This document shows, piece after piece, positions 52,303 to 63,337 of a stretch of DNA of 64,000 bases. Under the pieces are notes generated by a model. It saw only the letters and a list, made by a program, of their open reading frames with translations. It was not told the origin of the DNA and did not search any database. The stretch is taken from contig NZ_JADPQF010000001.1 of assembly GCF_015687155.1 (NCBI RefSeq), positions 1-64,000 on the forward strand, in the 5' to 3' direction. Each line of letters starts with the position of its first letter. Position 1 is the first letter of the stretch. The translations under genes were made by a program, and so were the position numbers. This DNA comes from Aliikangiella sp. G2MR2-5 (lineage in GTDB: Bacteria; Pseudomonadota; Gammaproteobacteria; Enterobacterales; Kangiellaceae).

Positions 52303-53385
52303 ATGTTGCTTTGGCTTTCAGAGTATTTGCAGCAGTACTATTCGGGATTTAATCTTTTTGGTTATCTGACATTAAGAGGTATTTTAGGCGTGCTAACCGC
52401 GCTCATGATTTCTCTTTTGCTAGGACCATTTATGATCCGAAAGTTAAGTGGAAAACAAATTGGTCAAACCGTTCGAGATGATGGTCCTCAAACTCATTTG
52501 AGTAAAGCTGGGACACCCACAATGGGGGGAGCCTTAATATTGATAGCAATTTCAGTTTCAACATTATTGTGGGGAGATCTTGAAAATCGCTATGTTTGGG
52601 TTGTCCTGTTAACAACTCTAGGGTTTGGCCTGGTAGGGTTTATCGATGATTATCGAAAGTTAGTCTACAAGGATCCTAAAGGTCTTGCATCTCGTTGGAA
52701 ATATTTCTGGCAATCAGTAGTCGGAATAGTTGCGGCGATTTATTTGTACCAAAGTGCGCAATTGGAAGCGGAAACAATACTTATTATTCCATTCTTCAAA
52801 AATGTGGCAATTAATTTGGGAGCGATGTATATCTTGCTTGCTTATTTTGTCATTGTTGGAACCAGCAACGCTGTCAATTTAACAGATGGTTTAGATGGAT
52901 TGGCGATATTGCCGAGTGTTCTGGTAGCTGGCGCGTTAGGCATTTTTGCTTATGTTACTGGGAATATAAATTTTTCCAATTACTTGTCTATTCCTTACAT
53001 ACCCGGAAGTGGTGAGTTAATCATATTTTGCGGCGCCTTATGTGGGGCCGGATTAGGTTTTCTATGGTTTAACACATATCCCGCGCAGGTATTTATGGGA
53101 GATGTAGGTTCTTTAGGGCTGGGAGCCGCGCTCGGTACAGTCGCAGTGATAGTCCGGCAGGAGCTAGTTCTATTTATCATGGGGGGAATTTTCGTAATGG
53201 AAACGATATCTGTGATTCTGCAAGTAGCAAGCTTTAAATTGACCGGGAGAAGAATATTTAATATGGCGCCGCTTCATCATCACTATGAACTAAAAGGATG
53301 GCCAGAGCCGAGAGTCATTGTTCGATTTTGGATTATTTCAGTTGTATTAGTGTTAGTTGGTTTGGCGACATTAAAAATACGATGA
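52303..53385 (+). CDS. mraY: Phospho-MurNAc-pentapeptide transferase MraY
   Basis: A 360-residue, ten-span inner-membrane enzyme forming lipid I on undecaprenyl phosphate. Signatures: [18 protein letters not shown] (about 60-77), [31 protein letters not shown] and the catalytic-loop MAPLHHHYE. Normal length and position. Confidence 0.97.
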   Translation: MLLWLSEYLQQYYSGFNLFGYLTLRGILGVLTALMISLLLGPFMIRKLSGKQIGQTVRDDGPQTHLSKAGTPTMGGALILIAISVSTLLWGDLENRYVWVVLLTTLGFGLVGFIDDYRKLVYKDPKGLASRWKYFWQSVVGIVAAIYLYQSAQLEAETILIIPFFKNVAINLGAMYILLAYFVIVGTSNAVNLTDGLDGLAILPSVLVAGALGIFAYVTGNINFSNYLSIPYIPGSGELIIFCGALCGAGLGFLWFNTYPAQVFMGDVGSLGLGAALGTVAVIVRQELVLFIMGGIFVMETISVILQVASFKLTGRRIFNMAPLHHHYELKGWPEPRVIVRFWIISVVLVLVGLATLKIR

Positions 53386-53463
53386 TTGAAAATAAGAAGC
53401 TATTCCCAAAATTAGGTTGTTGGAAAGAGTAAAGAAAATATTATTAGCAGGATTTATTGTTAA

Positions 53464-54810
53464 ATGATTATGCAGCAAGAGAAAATTATTTGTGTATTCG
53501 GTCTTGGTAAGACCGGACTCTCTGCTGCTCGTTATTTGCAGCGAATAGGACAACCATTCTTTGTTGTAGATACGCGTCAAGCACCTGATGGTACTGACGA
53601 GCTTTTAGCAATGGATTGTTGTAAACAAGTTTATTTGGGAGATATCGAGCAAGATACGCTCAACATTGCTGAAAAAATTATCTTGAGTCCTGGAGTTGAT
53701 CCAAGAATATCATGGATAAAAAATGCGGTTGAAGCCGGTGTGGAAATTGTCGGCGATATTGAACTCTTCGCGAGAAGTTCTAGTGCAAAAATCATTGCCA
53801 TTACGGGGTCAAATGGAAAAAGTACGGTAACAGATTTAACGTTTCAACTACTTAAAGCTGCAGGAAAAGAGGCTGCAATAGGTGGTAACTTTGGAAAACC
53901 AGTTCTTGATTATTTGCCTCAGGATGAGGCGGAAATTTACGTACTTGAATTATCTAGTTTTCAACTTGATTCCACTTCTTCTCTTAATGCTGAGGTAGCA
54001 ACCATTCTCAATATTACGGAAGATCATATGGATCGGTATGGCAACTTCGATGAATACGCTAGTTCCAAATTATCAATCTATGAAGGTGCCAGAAGTAAAT
54101 TGGTAAATCTGGACGATCCATTAACGATACCTAAGAGTGAAAAAGACTTCGTTGGTTTTAGTCTGGAAAATCAAGAATGTAAATATCATTTAGATAAAAA
54201 TGACTTTCTCGTTTGTGAAAACACGAAGATCATTAATGTGAATGAGTTGAATGTAACTGGTCGACATAACTGGGCGAATGCGTTGGCTAGCCTGGCGATA
54301 TTGAATGAACTAAATATCGCGATTACGCCAGAAATCATTACTGCTCTCAAATCTTACCGAGGATTAAAGCATCGCTTTGAATTGATCAAGCGTACGCCCA
54401 AAGTGGACTGGATTAATGATTCTAAAGCGACAAATGTCGGTTCAACAGAGGCTGCTCTTAACAGTATTGATAGAGATTTTTATCAGTGCGTTGTTCTTAT
54501 TGCCGGTGGAGTCGCCAAAGGTGCTGATCTTTCTCCTCTTAGAAAGCCTTTGAAGATGAAGGTCGACCATGTATTGGCACTTGGAAAAGACAGGGAACTA
54601 ATAGCCGATCTGGTTTCTGCGGATATTGTCACTTTTGTTGACTCTATGAGGCTAGCTGTAGAAAAAGCTCAAGGTTATATTTCAGCCAACTGCGGTGATG
54701 ATAAAAAGGGGCTAGTTCTTTTGTCTCCAGCATGTGCAAGTTTGGATATGTATCCGAATTTCGAAGCCCGCGGTGAAGAATTTGTAAATGCGGTGGAGGC
54801 GAGTCAATGA
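53464..54810 (+). CDS. murD: UDP-MurNAc-L-Ala:D-glutamate ligase
   Basis: A 448-residue cytoplasmic ligase adding D-glutamate. Motifs: VFGLGKTGLSAARYL near the start, SPGVDP, ITGSNGKSTVTDL (about 113-125), ELSSFQLD, NDSKATNVGSTEAAL and LLSPACASLDMYPNFEARGE. Two close starts exist (ATG 53464 and ATG 53470). The 78-bp gap after mraY is one of the larger internal gaps in the cluster. It overlaps ftsW by 4 bp. Confidence 0.96.
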   Translation: MIMQQEKIICVFGLGKTGLSAARYLQRIGQPFFVVDTRQAPDGTDELLAMDCCKQVYLGDIEQDTLNIAEKIILSPGVDPRISWIKNAVEAGVEIVGDIELFARSSSAKIIAITGSNGKSTVTDLTFQLLKAAGKEAAIGGNFGKPVLDYLPQDEAEIYVLELSSFQLDSTSSLNAEVATILNITEDHMDRYGNFDEYASSKLSIYEGARSKLVNLDDPLTIPKSEKDFVGFSLENQECKYHLDKNDFLVCENTKIINVNELNVTGRHNWANALASLAILNELNIAITPEIITALKSYRGLKHRFELIKRTPKVDWINDSKATNVGSTEAALNSIDRDFYQCVVLIAGGVAKGADLSPLRKPLKMKVDHVLALGKDRELIADLVSADIVTFVDSMRLAVEKAQGYISANCGDDKKGLVLLSPACASLDMYPNFEARGEEFVNAVEASQ

Positions 54811-55991
54811 GTCAGACGCTAAACCTGCCGCAAGAGTATGATGAATGGTATGACAAAATTTTGGTCGCCGCCATTCTGCTGTTAATTGCTGTCGGTATGA
54901 TAATGGTTACTTCTAGTTCGCTCTACCATGCGCAAAATAGTCTGAATGGAAGAACAGATTTTTTTGTTATTCGGCATATGATTTTTCTGAGCGTAACGCT
55001 AGTTGCAGTGATGTTGGTTATGAGTCAGCCGATTATTCGCTGGCAAAAATATGGACCTTACCTGCTGGTATTGGGAATTCTATTGTTGGTGATGGTTCTC
55101 TTTGTGGGACGAACCGTAAATGGAAGTAAAAGGTGGTTGGCTCTTGGCCCATTCACTTTTCAGGTTTCTGAAGCCATAAAGCTTTTCGTTGTTGTATATA
55201 TTGCAGGATATCTAGTGAGGAGAACAGATGAACTCCAAACGCAGATCAAAGGATTTATTAAGCCTTTAATTGTACTCGCATTGATTACAGGGTTGCTGCT
55301 ATTAGAACCTGACTTTGGCGCATCTGTTGTCATACTTGCAACCTCTCTTGCAATGCTGTTTTTAGGCGGCGCTAGACTTTGGCAGTTTATTGGATTAACT
55401 GGCGCGGTCGCGGGGATACTGGGAATAATAGCGTTTAGTCAGCCATACAGAATTAAGCGACTTACAGCTTTCCTTGATCCTTGGTCAGATCCATTTGGTA
55501 GCGGTTATCAATTGACTCAATCTCTGATTGCCTTTGGGCGAGGAAGTATCACAGGTGAAGGCCTTGGAAATGGATTACAAAAGCTATCTTACTTGCCGGA
55601 AGCGCATACTGATTTTATTTTCGCAGTTCTTGCAGAAGAGTTTGGTTTAATCGGCGTTTTTTGTGTGATGGGACTTTTCTTTGTGTTTTTCTCCCGCACT
55701 ATGAAAATTGGTCGAGCTGCCCTTATGCAACAACGTCCGTTTGCGGGTTATTTGGCATACGGAGTAGGTTTTTGGATTACGTTTCAAGCTTTGATCAATA
55801 TGGGAGTAACAAGTGGAGCGTTACCGACTAAAGGACTGACATTACCTTTTATTAGTTATGGCAACAATAGCTTGATTATCTGCGGAGTTGCTGTGGCAAT
55901 TGTTTTGCGGATCGATTATGAAACAAGGCTGATTGAAAAGGGAATGATGGAGTTAAGCGAAGCTGAAATTGAAGAAGGAGTTAAGTCATGA
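54807..55991 (+). CDS. ftsW: Septal peptidoglycan glycosyltransferase FtsW
   Basis: A 394-residue SEDS-family polymerase with about ten membrane spans, working with FtsI. Landmarks: GMIMVTSSS in the first span, NGSKRWLALGPFTFQVSE, LEPDFGASVV, the extracellular SGYQLTQSLIAFGRGSITG and LPEAHTDFIFAVLAEEFG, and LPFISYGNNSLI. It overlaps murD and murG by 4 bp each. Confidence 0.96.
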   Translation: MSQTLNLPQEYDEWYDKILVAAILLLIAVGMIMVTSSSLYHAQNSLNGRTDFFVIRHMIFLSVTLVAVMLVMSQPIIRWQKYGPYLLVLGILLLVMVLFVGRTVNGSKRWLALGPFTFQVSEAIKLFVVVYIAGYLVRRTDELQTQIKGFIKPLIVLALITGLLLLEPDFGASVVILATSLAMLFLGGARLWQFIGLTGAVAGILGIIAFSQPYRIKRLTAFLDPWSDPFGSGYQLTQSLIAFGRGSITGEGLGNGLQKLSYLPEAHTDFIFAVLAEEFGLIGVFCVMGLFFVFFSRTMKIGRAALMQQRPFAGYLAYGVGFWITFQALINMGVTSGALPTKGLTLPFISYGNNSLIICGVAVAIVLRIDYETRLIEKGMMELSEAEIEEGVKS

Positions 55992-57121
55992 ATGAAGTGA
56001 CTACTCCTGCCATTCAGAGTAGAGCTGTAATAATGGCCGGTGGAACTGGTGGTCATATTTTTCCTGGTATTGCAGTCGCTAAGGCTCTTCAAAAAAATGG
56101 TTGGCAAGTAAGCTGGATTGGTTCTGTTGGGGGAATGGAAGAGCTGCTTGTATCTAATACTCAGATTCCGATTGATTTGATCGGTGTAAAGGGGGTTAGA
56201 GGAAAGGGAATTTTGGACTGGATCAAGTTTCCTTTTTCATTGGCAAAAGCAGTATTAGAAGCTCGCCAAATTATTAAAAAACGTCAACCCAATGTTGTCC
56301 TAGGGTTTGGAGGCTTTGTTGCTGGTCCGGGAGGTCTCGCTACTCAACTGTTATCAACACCGCTAGTGATACATGAGCAAAATGCGATTGCGGGAATGAC
56401 AAATAGGGTTTTAGGAATATTTGCTGAGAGAATATTTGAAGGATTTTCGGGTACTTTTAAAAATACAGATAAAGTGAGCTTTGTAGGCAATCCTATTCGA
56501 CAGGAAATATTAACTTTAAGTGCACATCCTATTTCTGAAAAAGAATCAAATAGTCAAGGTGCTACTAATGTTCTGGTTATAGGGGGAAGTCGTGGAGCCC
56601 TGGCTTTGAATAAATATTTACCTGGTATTTTCGCTGAATTGTCAAAAAGTAAAGCGCTGAATATTGAACATCAAACCGGAAAAGGTAGATTGGAAGAAAC
56701 GCAACAGTTTTACGAGAAAGCTCAGTTCTTTGAGTTACAAAATAGTAAGCTGAAGTTAACTGAGTTTATCGACGATATGGCGTCTTCATTTGCTCGAGCA
56801 GATATTGTTATATGTCGGGCAGGAGCATCGACAGTTGCGGAAATCGCTGCTGCAGGAAAATGCGCTATTTTTATTCCATACCCGTATGCAGTAGATGATC
56901 ACCAAACAAAGAATGCTCAATGGCTTGAAAAGGATAATGCTGCAATTTGCTTTGATGAAAGTGCACTAAAAGGAGAAGTAATTATTGAACGTTTAAAACG
57001 GCTAATAGATTCTCGACATGAAATGAATCAGATAGCTCAGTGTGCGGCTAGAAAAGCTAAGCTCGATGCGGCGGAAAATATTGCAGATTATTGTGAAAAA
57101 TTTAGGAAAAAAGCGGCATGA
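55988..57121 (+). CDS. murG: Lipid II-forming GlcNAc transferase
   Basis: A 377-residue peripheral-membrane GT28 enzyme converting lipid I to lipid II. G-loop 1 [14 protein letters not shown] (about 18-31), [31 protein letters not shown] and [16 protein letters not shown]. It starts about ten residues before the usual core and overlaps ftsW and murC by 4 bp. Confidence 0.96.
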   Translation: MNEVTTPAIQSRAVIMAGGTGGHIFPGIAVAKALQKNGWQVSWIGSVGGMEELLVSNTQIPIDLIGVKGVRGKGILDWIKFPFSLAKAVLEARQIIKKRQPNVVLGFGGFVAGPGGLATQLLSTPLVIHEQNAIAGMTNRVLGIFAERIFEGFSGTFKNTDKVSFVGNPIRQEILTLSAHPISEKESNSQGATNVLVIGGSRGALALNKYLPGIFAELSKSKALNIEHQTGKGRLEETQQFYEKAQFFELQNSKLKLTEFIDDMASSFARADIVICRAGASTVAEIAAAGKCAIFIPYPYAVDDHQTKNAQWLEKDNAAICFDESALKGEVIIERLKRLIDSRHEMNQIAQCAARKAKLDAAENIADYCEKFRKKAA

Positions 57122-58581
57122 TGAAATTTGACAAAACTATTCCTAACAATCTGGTTATGGATATTCCTGAAATGCGCCGTATTCGTAATATCCACTTCAT
57201 TGGTATTGGTGGGGCTGGAATGTGCGGTATCGCGGAGGTTCTTATAAATCAGGGATATTCAATTTCTGGGTCTGATCCTGCAAATAATCAGGTTACTCGC
57301 CGACTTGAATCATTAGGCGCAGAAATTTTTCATAGCCACAACGCAAATAATATATTAGGCGCAGATGTAATTGTTGTTAGTACTGCAATACCACATGACA
57401 ATCCAGAAATTGAGGCGGCAAAAGATAGGCGTATTCCGATTGTACCAAGGGCTGAAATGTTAGCCGAATTGATGCGTTTTCGTCACGGTGTAGCTGTGGC
57501 TGGAACGCACGGAAAAACAACGACTACTAGCTTGCTTGCCACAATGTTTGCTGATGCCGGGTTAGATCCAACTTTTGTAATTGGCGGATTACTAAATCGA
57601 CTGGGTGCAAATGCAAGATTAGGAAAAAGCCGCTATTTTATCGCTGAAGCGGATGAAAGTGATGCATCATTTTTGCATCTTCAACCCATGGTTTCGATTG
57701 TGACCAATATCGATATGGATCACATGGATACTTATGATGGAGACTACGAAAATGTTAAACAAACTTTTGTCGATTTCTTGCATAACATGCCTTTCTACGG
57801 TTTGGCTGTTTTGTGTATTGATGACGAAGGAGTTAAGGACATAATTCCTTCTTTGATGCGTCCATATGTTACTTATGGTTTTAGCGAAGACGCTGACTAT
57901 AAGGCTGTAGAATTCAGACAGCAAGGCGGAGTTAGTCATTATAAAATCAAGCGAAAAGGAAAGCCTGGTTTACTGGAAATAAATTTGAATATGCCTGGTA
58001 GGCACAATGTACTCAACTCACTAGCCGCTTTCGCAGTTGCCAATGAAGATGGCGTGAAAGCTAAGGCGCTAGTTGAGTCGTTGGAAAATTTCAGTGGTAT
58101 CGGCCGACGTTTCCAATTTTGCGGAAAGTTTAAGACTAAAGTTGGAGAATTAGAGTTAATCGATGATTATGGACATCATCCAACAGAAGTCGCTGCAACA
58201 ATTAATGCTGTTAGAGAAGGTTGGGGGGAACGCCGGCTAGTAATGGTGTTTCAGCCTCATCGATATACTCGAACTCGCGACTTATTTGATGATTTTGCTT
58301 CGGTGCTCTCTAAGGTCGATGTACTGATTATGCTAGATGTCTATGCCGCAGGAGAGTCGCCAATTGCAGGGGCTGATAGTCGCGCTCTTTGTCGCTCTAT
58401 TCGTCAGCGAAGTAAGTTGGATCCTATTTTTGTAGAGAATCAACAAGAGTTGAAGACGACACTGGCAAACATAGCGGCTGATGGAGATCTAATCGTCACT
58501 CAAGGTGCAGGAAATGTTGGCGCAATAGCTAAAGAGTGGGCGGAAGATAAAATGGTGTTTATCGACAAAAATACTGACTAG
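57118..58581 (+). CDS. murC: UDP-MurNAc:L-alanine ligase
   Basis: A 487-residue ligase adding the first stem residue. Motifs: [17 protein letters not shown] (about 26-42), [15 protein letters not shown] (about 122-136), [26 protein letters not shown] and [20 protein letters not shown] 57118 overlaps murG by 4 bp; an ATG at 57121 is also possible. An 87-bp gap follows before ddl; murB is not in the cluster, as in E. coli. Confidence 0.96.
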   Translation: MMKFDKTIPNNLVMDIPEMRRIRNIHFIGIGGAGMCGIAEVLINQGYSISGSDPANNQVTRRLESLGAEIFHSHNANNILGADVIVVSTAIPHDNPEIEAAKDRRIPIVPRAEMLAELMRFRHGVAVAGTHGKTTTTSLLATMFADAGLDPTFVIGGLLNRLGANARLGKSRYFIAEADESDASFLHLQPMVSIVTNIDMDHMDTYDGDYENVKQTFVDFLHNMPFYGLAVLCIDDEGVKDIIPSLMRPYVTYGFSEDADYKAVEFRQQGGVSHYKIKRKGKPGLLEINLNMPGRHNVLNSLAAFAVANEDGVKAKALVESLENFSGIGRRFQFCGKFKTKVGELELIDDYGHHPTEVAATINAVREGWGERRLVMVFQPHRYTRTRDLFDDFASVLSKVDVLIMLDVYAAGESPIAGADSRALCRSIRQRSKLDPIFVENQQELKTTLANIAADGDLIVTQGAGNVGAIAKEWAEDKMVFIDKNTD

Positions 58582-58668
58582 TTGTCGTGTTAGTTTTGTT
58601 GGAAATGAGTTATTAGAAGTATTGCACAATATTTTTACGATTGGTGAAGTGGGAAGCAGGCACAGAAA

Positions 58669-59625
58669 ATGAATTTTGAAATCAGTCGAAAGCCTCAAGA
58701 GTATGGAAAAGTCGCTGTTCTTTTAGGTGGAAATTCTGCGGAAAGAGATATTTCATTGATGTCTGGTGAGGCGATCTTTTCTGCATTGATTAAGAGTGGA
58801 GTAGATGCTGTAAAAGTTGACCCCAAGGATGGATTAATAAATCAGCTGATTGACAAAAGTATCGAGCGGGTTTTTATCGCTCTACATGGACGGGAAGGTG
58901 AAGATGGTGTTGTTCAAGGATGTTTGCAGTCGATGGGAATTCCGTACACAGGTTCTAATGTAGTTAGCGCAGCAATGTCTATGGACAAATTAATAAGCAA
59001 GCGATTATGGAAACAGATGGGGATTCCGACTGCTCATTTTTCTTCAGTGGAAAAAGGACAAAAGTTTACCGAAATAGAAGCTCGGCGATTATTCGCCAAA
59101 CTGGGCCCCGTACTTTTTGTTAAGCCTGTTAAAGAAGGTTCTAGTGTCGGCATGTCAAAAGTTTCTGACGAAAAAAGTCTGGTTGAAGGTGTTAGACTCG
59201 CACACCAATATGACAATCAGGCCCTGGTTGAGACTTTTACAAGTGGCAAAGAATACACTGTTTCTATTTTAAGAGGAAAAGCCTTGCCGAGTATAAGTAT
59301 GGAGACTCCAAGAGACTTTTATGACTACGAAGCCAAGTATCAGTCAAACCAGACAAAATACTTTTGCCCAAGTGGCTTGAGCGATGACGATGAAACAGTT
59401 TTACAAAGATTAGCGCTTAAAGCATTTGGGGCACTTGGATGTAGTGGATGGGGAAGAGTTGACTTTATTCGCGATGGAGAATTTGGAGAGTTCCTGATAT
59501 TGGAAGCCAATACCGTTCCAGGAATGACAATGACTTCATTAGTACCCAAAGCTGCGAAAGCTGTAGGGTTAGGTTTTGAACAGTTGGTTTTGAATATTCT
59601 TGAAACCAGTTTTGATGTGAGATAG
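58669..59625 (+). CDS. ddl: D-alanine:D-alanine ligase
   Basis: A 318-residue ATP-grasp enzyme making the D-Ala-D-Ala dipeptide used by MurF. Motifs: VLLGGNSAERDISLMSG (about 18-34), FIALHGREGEDG, FVKPVKEGSSVGMSKV, YEAKYQSNQTKYFCPS (omega loop) and ILEANTVPGMTMTSLVPKAA. Closest to DdlB by position. Confidence 0.96.
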   Translation: MNFEISRKPQEYGKVAVLLGGNSAERDISLMSGEAIFSALIKSGVDAVKVDPKDGLINQLIDKSIERVFIALHGREGEDGVVQGCLQSMGIPYTGSNVVSAAMSMDKLISKRLWKQMGIPTAHFSSVEKGQKFTEIEARRLFAKLGPVLFVKPVKEGSSVGMSKVSDEKSLVEGVRLAHQYDNQALVETFTSGKEYTVSILRGKALPSISMETPRDFYDYEAKYQSNQTKYFCPSGLSDDDETVLQRLALKAFGALGCSGWGRVDFIRDGEFGEFLILEANTVPGMTMTSLVPKAAKAVGLGFEQLVLNILETSFDVR

Positions 59626-59633
59626 CAAATATC

Positions 59634-60419
59634 GTGGCTAGAAAAAAAATGGCGATTAAGAAGCAACAGCGGAAATTTAGTTTTGAATTTCCGCGTGCGA
59701 GCAAAGCCGTTTTTAGAAGTACCGGCTTGTTAGCTTTTTTTGCACTCATTTTTGCTACTTTTTACTATTCAAGTCGTTGGTATCAAACCGCGTGGCCAAT
59801 AGATAAAGTAGCATTTCAGCATCAACCGGTTTATCTGGATAAAAAGGATATTTTGAAGCTTATCGATAACCAGTCTCCTCGTGGAATGTGGGCAATTGAT
59901 ATTGAAGAGCTTCAGGATCTTGTTGTGGAATTGCCCTGGGTAAGAAGTGTTGAGATAAGAAAAATATGGCCAGATCAGTTGAGCCTAAACATTATAGAGC
60001 ATCAACCTGTGGCCAGGTTTGATTCGCTGGTATTGACTCAGTCAAATACCTTGATAAATGTAAATGAAAATATTCAAAAATTTAAGGGCTTGCCTGAAAT
60101 AAAGGTAGCCGAAAGAGAAGAGCTGAGTACGGCCATTTATGCAGACATTTGGCAAGAGTATAAACAGCTTCGTTTAAACTTTGAGCTAATCGAGTTGGAG
60201 TTATATACCTTGCACGTGGATACGATTAATAACTGGAAATTGACATTTACGAATGGACTTGAGATCAACTTAGGAAGAAAAGATCACCTTTCCAGAGTAG
60301 AACGATTGGTCAATGTTTATTCTTCAGTAAAGCCGAAGAATAAACTAGCGAGAATAGATTTACGATATAACAATGGCTTTGCCGTTGAATGGAAAAAAGA
60401 AGCAGAACAAGAAGGTTGA
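59634..60419 (+). CDS. ftsQ: Cell division protein FtsQ
   Basis: A 261-residue bitopic protein linking early and late divisome assembly. A basic cytoplasmic tail, one membrane span (about 30-48, LLAFFALIFATFYYSSRW), a POTRA domain (about 53-125; PVYLDKKDILKLIDNQSPRGMWAID) and a beta domain ending YNNGFAVEWK. GTG 59634 lacks an obvious ribosome-binding site; ATG 59649 is an alternative giving a slightly shorter tail. Confidence 0.93.
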   Translation: MARKKMAIKKQQRKFSFEFPRASKAVFRSTGLLAFFALIFATFYYSSRWYQTAWPIDKVAFQHQPVYLDKKDILKLIDNQSPRGMWAIDIEELQDLVVELPWVRSVEIRKIWPDQLSLNIIEHQPVARFDSLVLTQSNTLINVNENIQKFKGLPEIKVAEREELSTAIYADIWQEYKQLRLNFELIELELYTLHVDTINNWKLTFTNGLEINLGRKDHLSRVERLVNVYSSVKPKNKLARIDLRYNNGFAVEWKKEAEQEG

Positions 60420-60449
60420 TCCTTAATATAAGGAAAGTGAGCCAAAAAT

Positions 60450-61682
60450 ATGTCTAAGACATCAGATAAAAAATTGATTGTAGGGTTGGATATAGGAACT
60501 TCCAAAGTAGTTGCTATTGTCGGTGAAATTAGTGCGGAAGGAACTACCGACATAATCGGTATTGGTAGCCATCCTTCTACGGGATTAAAAAAGGGCGTTG
60601 TCGTTAATATTGAGTCGACTGTGCAGTCCATTCAAAGAGCTGTTGAAGAAGCTGAGCTAATGGCGGGATGTCAAATTCATTCTGTTTACGCCGGAATTGC
60701 AGGTAGCCACATTCGAAGCTTGAACTCGCATGGAATTGTTGCGATTAGAGACAGCGAAGTAAATGCGGGGGATGTTGAACGCGTTATTGATGCAGCGAAA
60801 GCTGTCGCAATTCCTGCTGATCAACGAATTTTGCACATACTACCGCAAGAGTTTGTTATTGATAATCAGGAAGGAATTAGAGAGCCGATAGGTATGTCGG
60901 GCGTACGATTAGAGGCCAAGGTTCATATGGTGACTGGTGCAGTTAGTGCCGCGCAAAATATTGTCAAATGTATTCGACGTTGTGGCCTGGAAGTAGACGA
61001 TATTATTCTGGAGCAACTAGCGTCTTCTTATTCTGTTCTTACTGATGATGAAAAGGAGTTAGGTGTTTGTATTGTTGATATCGGCGGAGGGACTACAGAT
61101 ATTGCAATATTTACTGAAGGCGCAATTCGACATACTGCAGTGATTCCTATTGCTGGAGATCAGGTTACCAATGATATTGCTGTCGCCTTACGCACGCCCA
61201 CGCAGCATGCTGAAGAAATTAAAATCAAATATGCGTGTGCTTTGAGACAATTAACTTCATTGGAGGATACGATTGAAGTTCCTGGAGTAGGCGATCGAGA
61301 AGCGAAAAAAATGTCGAGACAAACTCTGGCTGAAGTTGTTGAGCCACGCTATGAGGAACTATTCACTTTGATTCAGGCTGAACTGCGTCGAAGTGGCTTT
61401 GAAGAAATAATACCTGCCGGCATAGTGCTGACCGGAGGTTCATCAAAAATGGAAGGTTTAATTGAGTTAGCTGAGGAAGTTTTTCATATGCCTGTTCGTT
61501 TGGGCGTACCTCAAGGAGTTCAAGGATTGGTTGATGTTGTCAGGAATCCGATTCATGCAACTGGCGTTGGTCTGCTGCTTTATGGCCAACAGCAAAATGA
61601 ATCCAAGAATTACTATGAAGAATCCGAAGGCGGATTTGGAAGAATGTTGAAAAAGATGAAGCAGTGGTTTAGCGGATTCTAA
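60450..61682 (+). CDS. ftsA: Cell division actin homologue FtsA
   Basis: A 410-residue actin-fold ATPase anchoring FtsZ to the membrane. Motifs: IVGLDIGTSKVVAIVGEI (about 10-27), SHIRSLNSHGIVAI (1C domain), VDIGGGTTDIAIF and VLTGGSSKMEG. The C-terminal amphipathic membrane-targeting helix (FGRMLKKMKQWFSGF) is intact. AAGGAAAG precedes ATG 60450. Confidence 0.97.
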   Translation: MSKTSDKKLIVGLDIGTSKVVAIVGEISAEGTTDIIGIGSHPSTGLKKGVVVNIESTVQSIQRAVEEAELMAGCQIHSVYAGIAGSHIRSLNSHGIVAIRDSEVNAGDVERVIDAAKAVAIPADQRILHILPQEFVIDNQEGIREPIGMSGVRLEAKVHMVTGAVSAAQNIVKCIRRCGLEVDDIILEQLASSYSVLTDDEKELGVCIVDIGGGTTDIAIFTEGAIRHTAVIPIAGDQVTNDIAVALRTPTQHAEEIKIKYACALRQLTSLEDTIEVPGVGDREAKKMSRQTLAEVVEPRYEELFTLIQAELRRSGFEEIIPAGIVLTGGSSKMEGLIELAEEVFHMPVRLGVPQGVQGLVDVVRNPIHATGVGLLLYGQQQNESKNYYEESEGGFGRMLKKMKQWFSGF

Positions 61683-61763
61683 TGTTGGAATTGCTCCGAC
61701 AAAAAATTTTATGAAGTTTTTATTTATTTTTTAAATCTGTTAGCAACAAGAAGGGGAAATACA

Positions 61764-62906
61764 ATGGCTAATATGTTTGAACTAGTCGATAACTGCCGTG
61801 ACAATGCGGTGATCAAAGTTGTGGGTGTCGGTGGAGGCGGCGGCAACGCTGTTGAGCACATGCTAAAAGCATGTATTGACGGGGTGGAATTTGTCTGTGC
61901 GAATACTGATGCACAAGCACTTAATCGCTCTGCCGCTCGAACAACCATCCAGTTAGGAAGTCAAATAACCAAAGGATTGGGGGCTGGAGCAAATCCGGAA
62001 GTAGGCCGTCAGGCAGCAATTGAAGATCGCGATCGTATCGCGGAAATTTTGACTGATACTGATATGGTTTTTATTACTGCTGGCATGGGTGGGGGCACAG
62101 GTACCGGCGCTGCACCGGTAATTGCTGAGGTAGCTAAAGAAATGGGAGTGCTTACGGTAGCAGTTGTGACCAAGCCTTTCTTCTTTGAAATGAAAAAGCG
62201 TATGGCTGTTGCCGAACAGGGTATTCAGGAGCTTCGTCAACATGTTGATTCACTGATTATCGTACCTAATGACAAAGTTCTTAATGTCATGAAAGGCAAA
62301 AAGCTGACTGAAGCTTTTAAAGCTGCAAATGATGTTCTTCATGGCGCGGTTCAGGGAATTGCAGAACTAATGACTTGTCCTGGCCTAATCAATGTCGACT
62401 TTGCTGACGTTAAAACTGTAATGTCAGAGAAAGGTACATCTATGATGGGGAATGGTGTCGGCAGCGGTGAAGATCGTGCTCGTAGAGCTGCAGAGTTGGC
62501 AGTATCCAGTCCATTATTGGAAGATGTTGACTTAGCTGGTGCTAAAGGCATTTTGGTTAACATTACTTCTGGAGAAGATATGAGTATCGATGAGTTCTCT
62601 GAAGTCGGTAGTGTGGTTCAGGATTTTGCAGCAGATGATGCAACTGTTGTAATCGGAACCGCGATTGACCCTGAACTCAAAGACGAAATCCGTGTCACAG
62701 TAGTTGCCACAGGAATTGGTGGTCAGCCAGCACAAGCACCACAGGTTAAAGTAGATAATACCAAAAAAGCAGATGGTACCAATAACTACCCTGAGCTTGA
62801 TAGACCGACCATTTTGCGCCAACAAGCCAGCCAACCTAAGCAGGCAGTTGGAAGCGACCTGGACTATCTGGATATACCTGCGTTTTTGCGCAAACAGGCT
62901 GACTAG
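61764..62906 (+). CDS. ftsZ: Cell division tubulin homologue FtsZ
   Basis: A 380-residue GTPase forming the Z-ring. Tubulin signature [14 protein letters not shown] (about 111-124); N-terminal [15 protein letters not shown]; synergy-loop region [11 protein letters not shown]. The conserved C-terminal peptide ([14 protein letters not shown]) that binds FtsA and ZipA is complete, after a short disordered linker. AGAAGGGG precedes ATG 61764. Confidence 0.98.
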   Translation: MANMFELVDNCRDNAVIKVVGVGGGGGNAVEHMLKACIDGVEFVCANTDAQALNRSAARTTIQLGSQITKGLGAGANPEVGRQAAIEDRDRIAEILTDTDMVFITAGMGGGTGTGAAPVIAEVAKEMGVLTVAVVTKPFFFEMKKRMAVAEQGIQELRQHVDSLIIVPNDKVLNVMKGKKLTEAFKAANDVLHGAVQGIAELMTCPGLINVDFADVKTVMSEKGTSMMGNGVGSGEDRARRAAELAVSSPLLEDVDLAGAKGILVNITSGEDMSIDEFSEVGSVVQDFAADDATVVIGTAIDPELKDEIRVTVVATGIGGQPAQAPQVKVDNTKKADGTNNYPELDRPTILRQQASQPKQAVGSDLDYLDIPAFLRKQAD

Positions 62907-63337
62907 CCTGACGGTTTAGTCCAATTAAGCTGTTTAAAATAAACAGGGGATTTCGCTCCTGACCGGAGGGTATATCCATTGAGTTGTTAGTTTGTGAGTG
63001 CTAACTAATAGCCGCTTGATTAGGTATTGTGGCTGGTCATTTAACGACCGAGCCCCCCTTCACTTGGTTTAGGGTGGCCGGCCAGAAATGCAAACTATTG
63101 ATGAATTATTTGATAAGTTTGAGGAAAAAACAGGGTAATTATTAAGATAAAGCTTTGCCCTGTTGAGACCTGATAAGCAGATTTGAATAAATAATCGACA
63201 CTTGAATGTGTCATAAACTTGTAGTTTGTGCTAATATGCGGCAAATTTTGGTGTAACTCATCCGATGAGTTTAAAATTTGTTCAATCCGGCCTTTGAAGG
63301 CAAGACGAGCAGTAATCAATTGGAGAAATATTCACAA
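62907..63337. other. 431-bp region between ftsZ and lpxC with a promoter and several dyads
   Basis: No gene seen. It contains AACAGGG (63129-63135) matched by CCCTGTT (63158-63164), and GACAC-TTGAAT-GTGTC (63197-63212). An extended -10 TGC-TAATAT (63229-63237) probably drives lpxC. No clear intrinsic terminator for ftsZ was identified. Confidence 0.5.
63197..63237 (+). promoter_or_regulatory. Likely lpxC promoter with overlapping dyad
   Basis: TAATAT (63232-63237) has a TGC extension. The -35 position at 17-bp spacing (63209-63214, TGTCAT) is weak and overlaps the right arm of the GACAC/GTGTC dyad, a plausible repressor or activator site. Confidence 0.45.
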
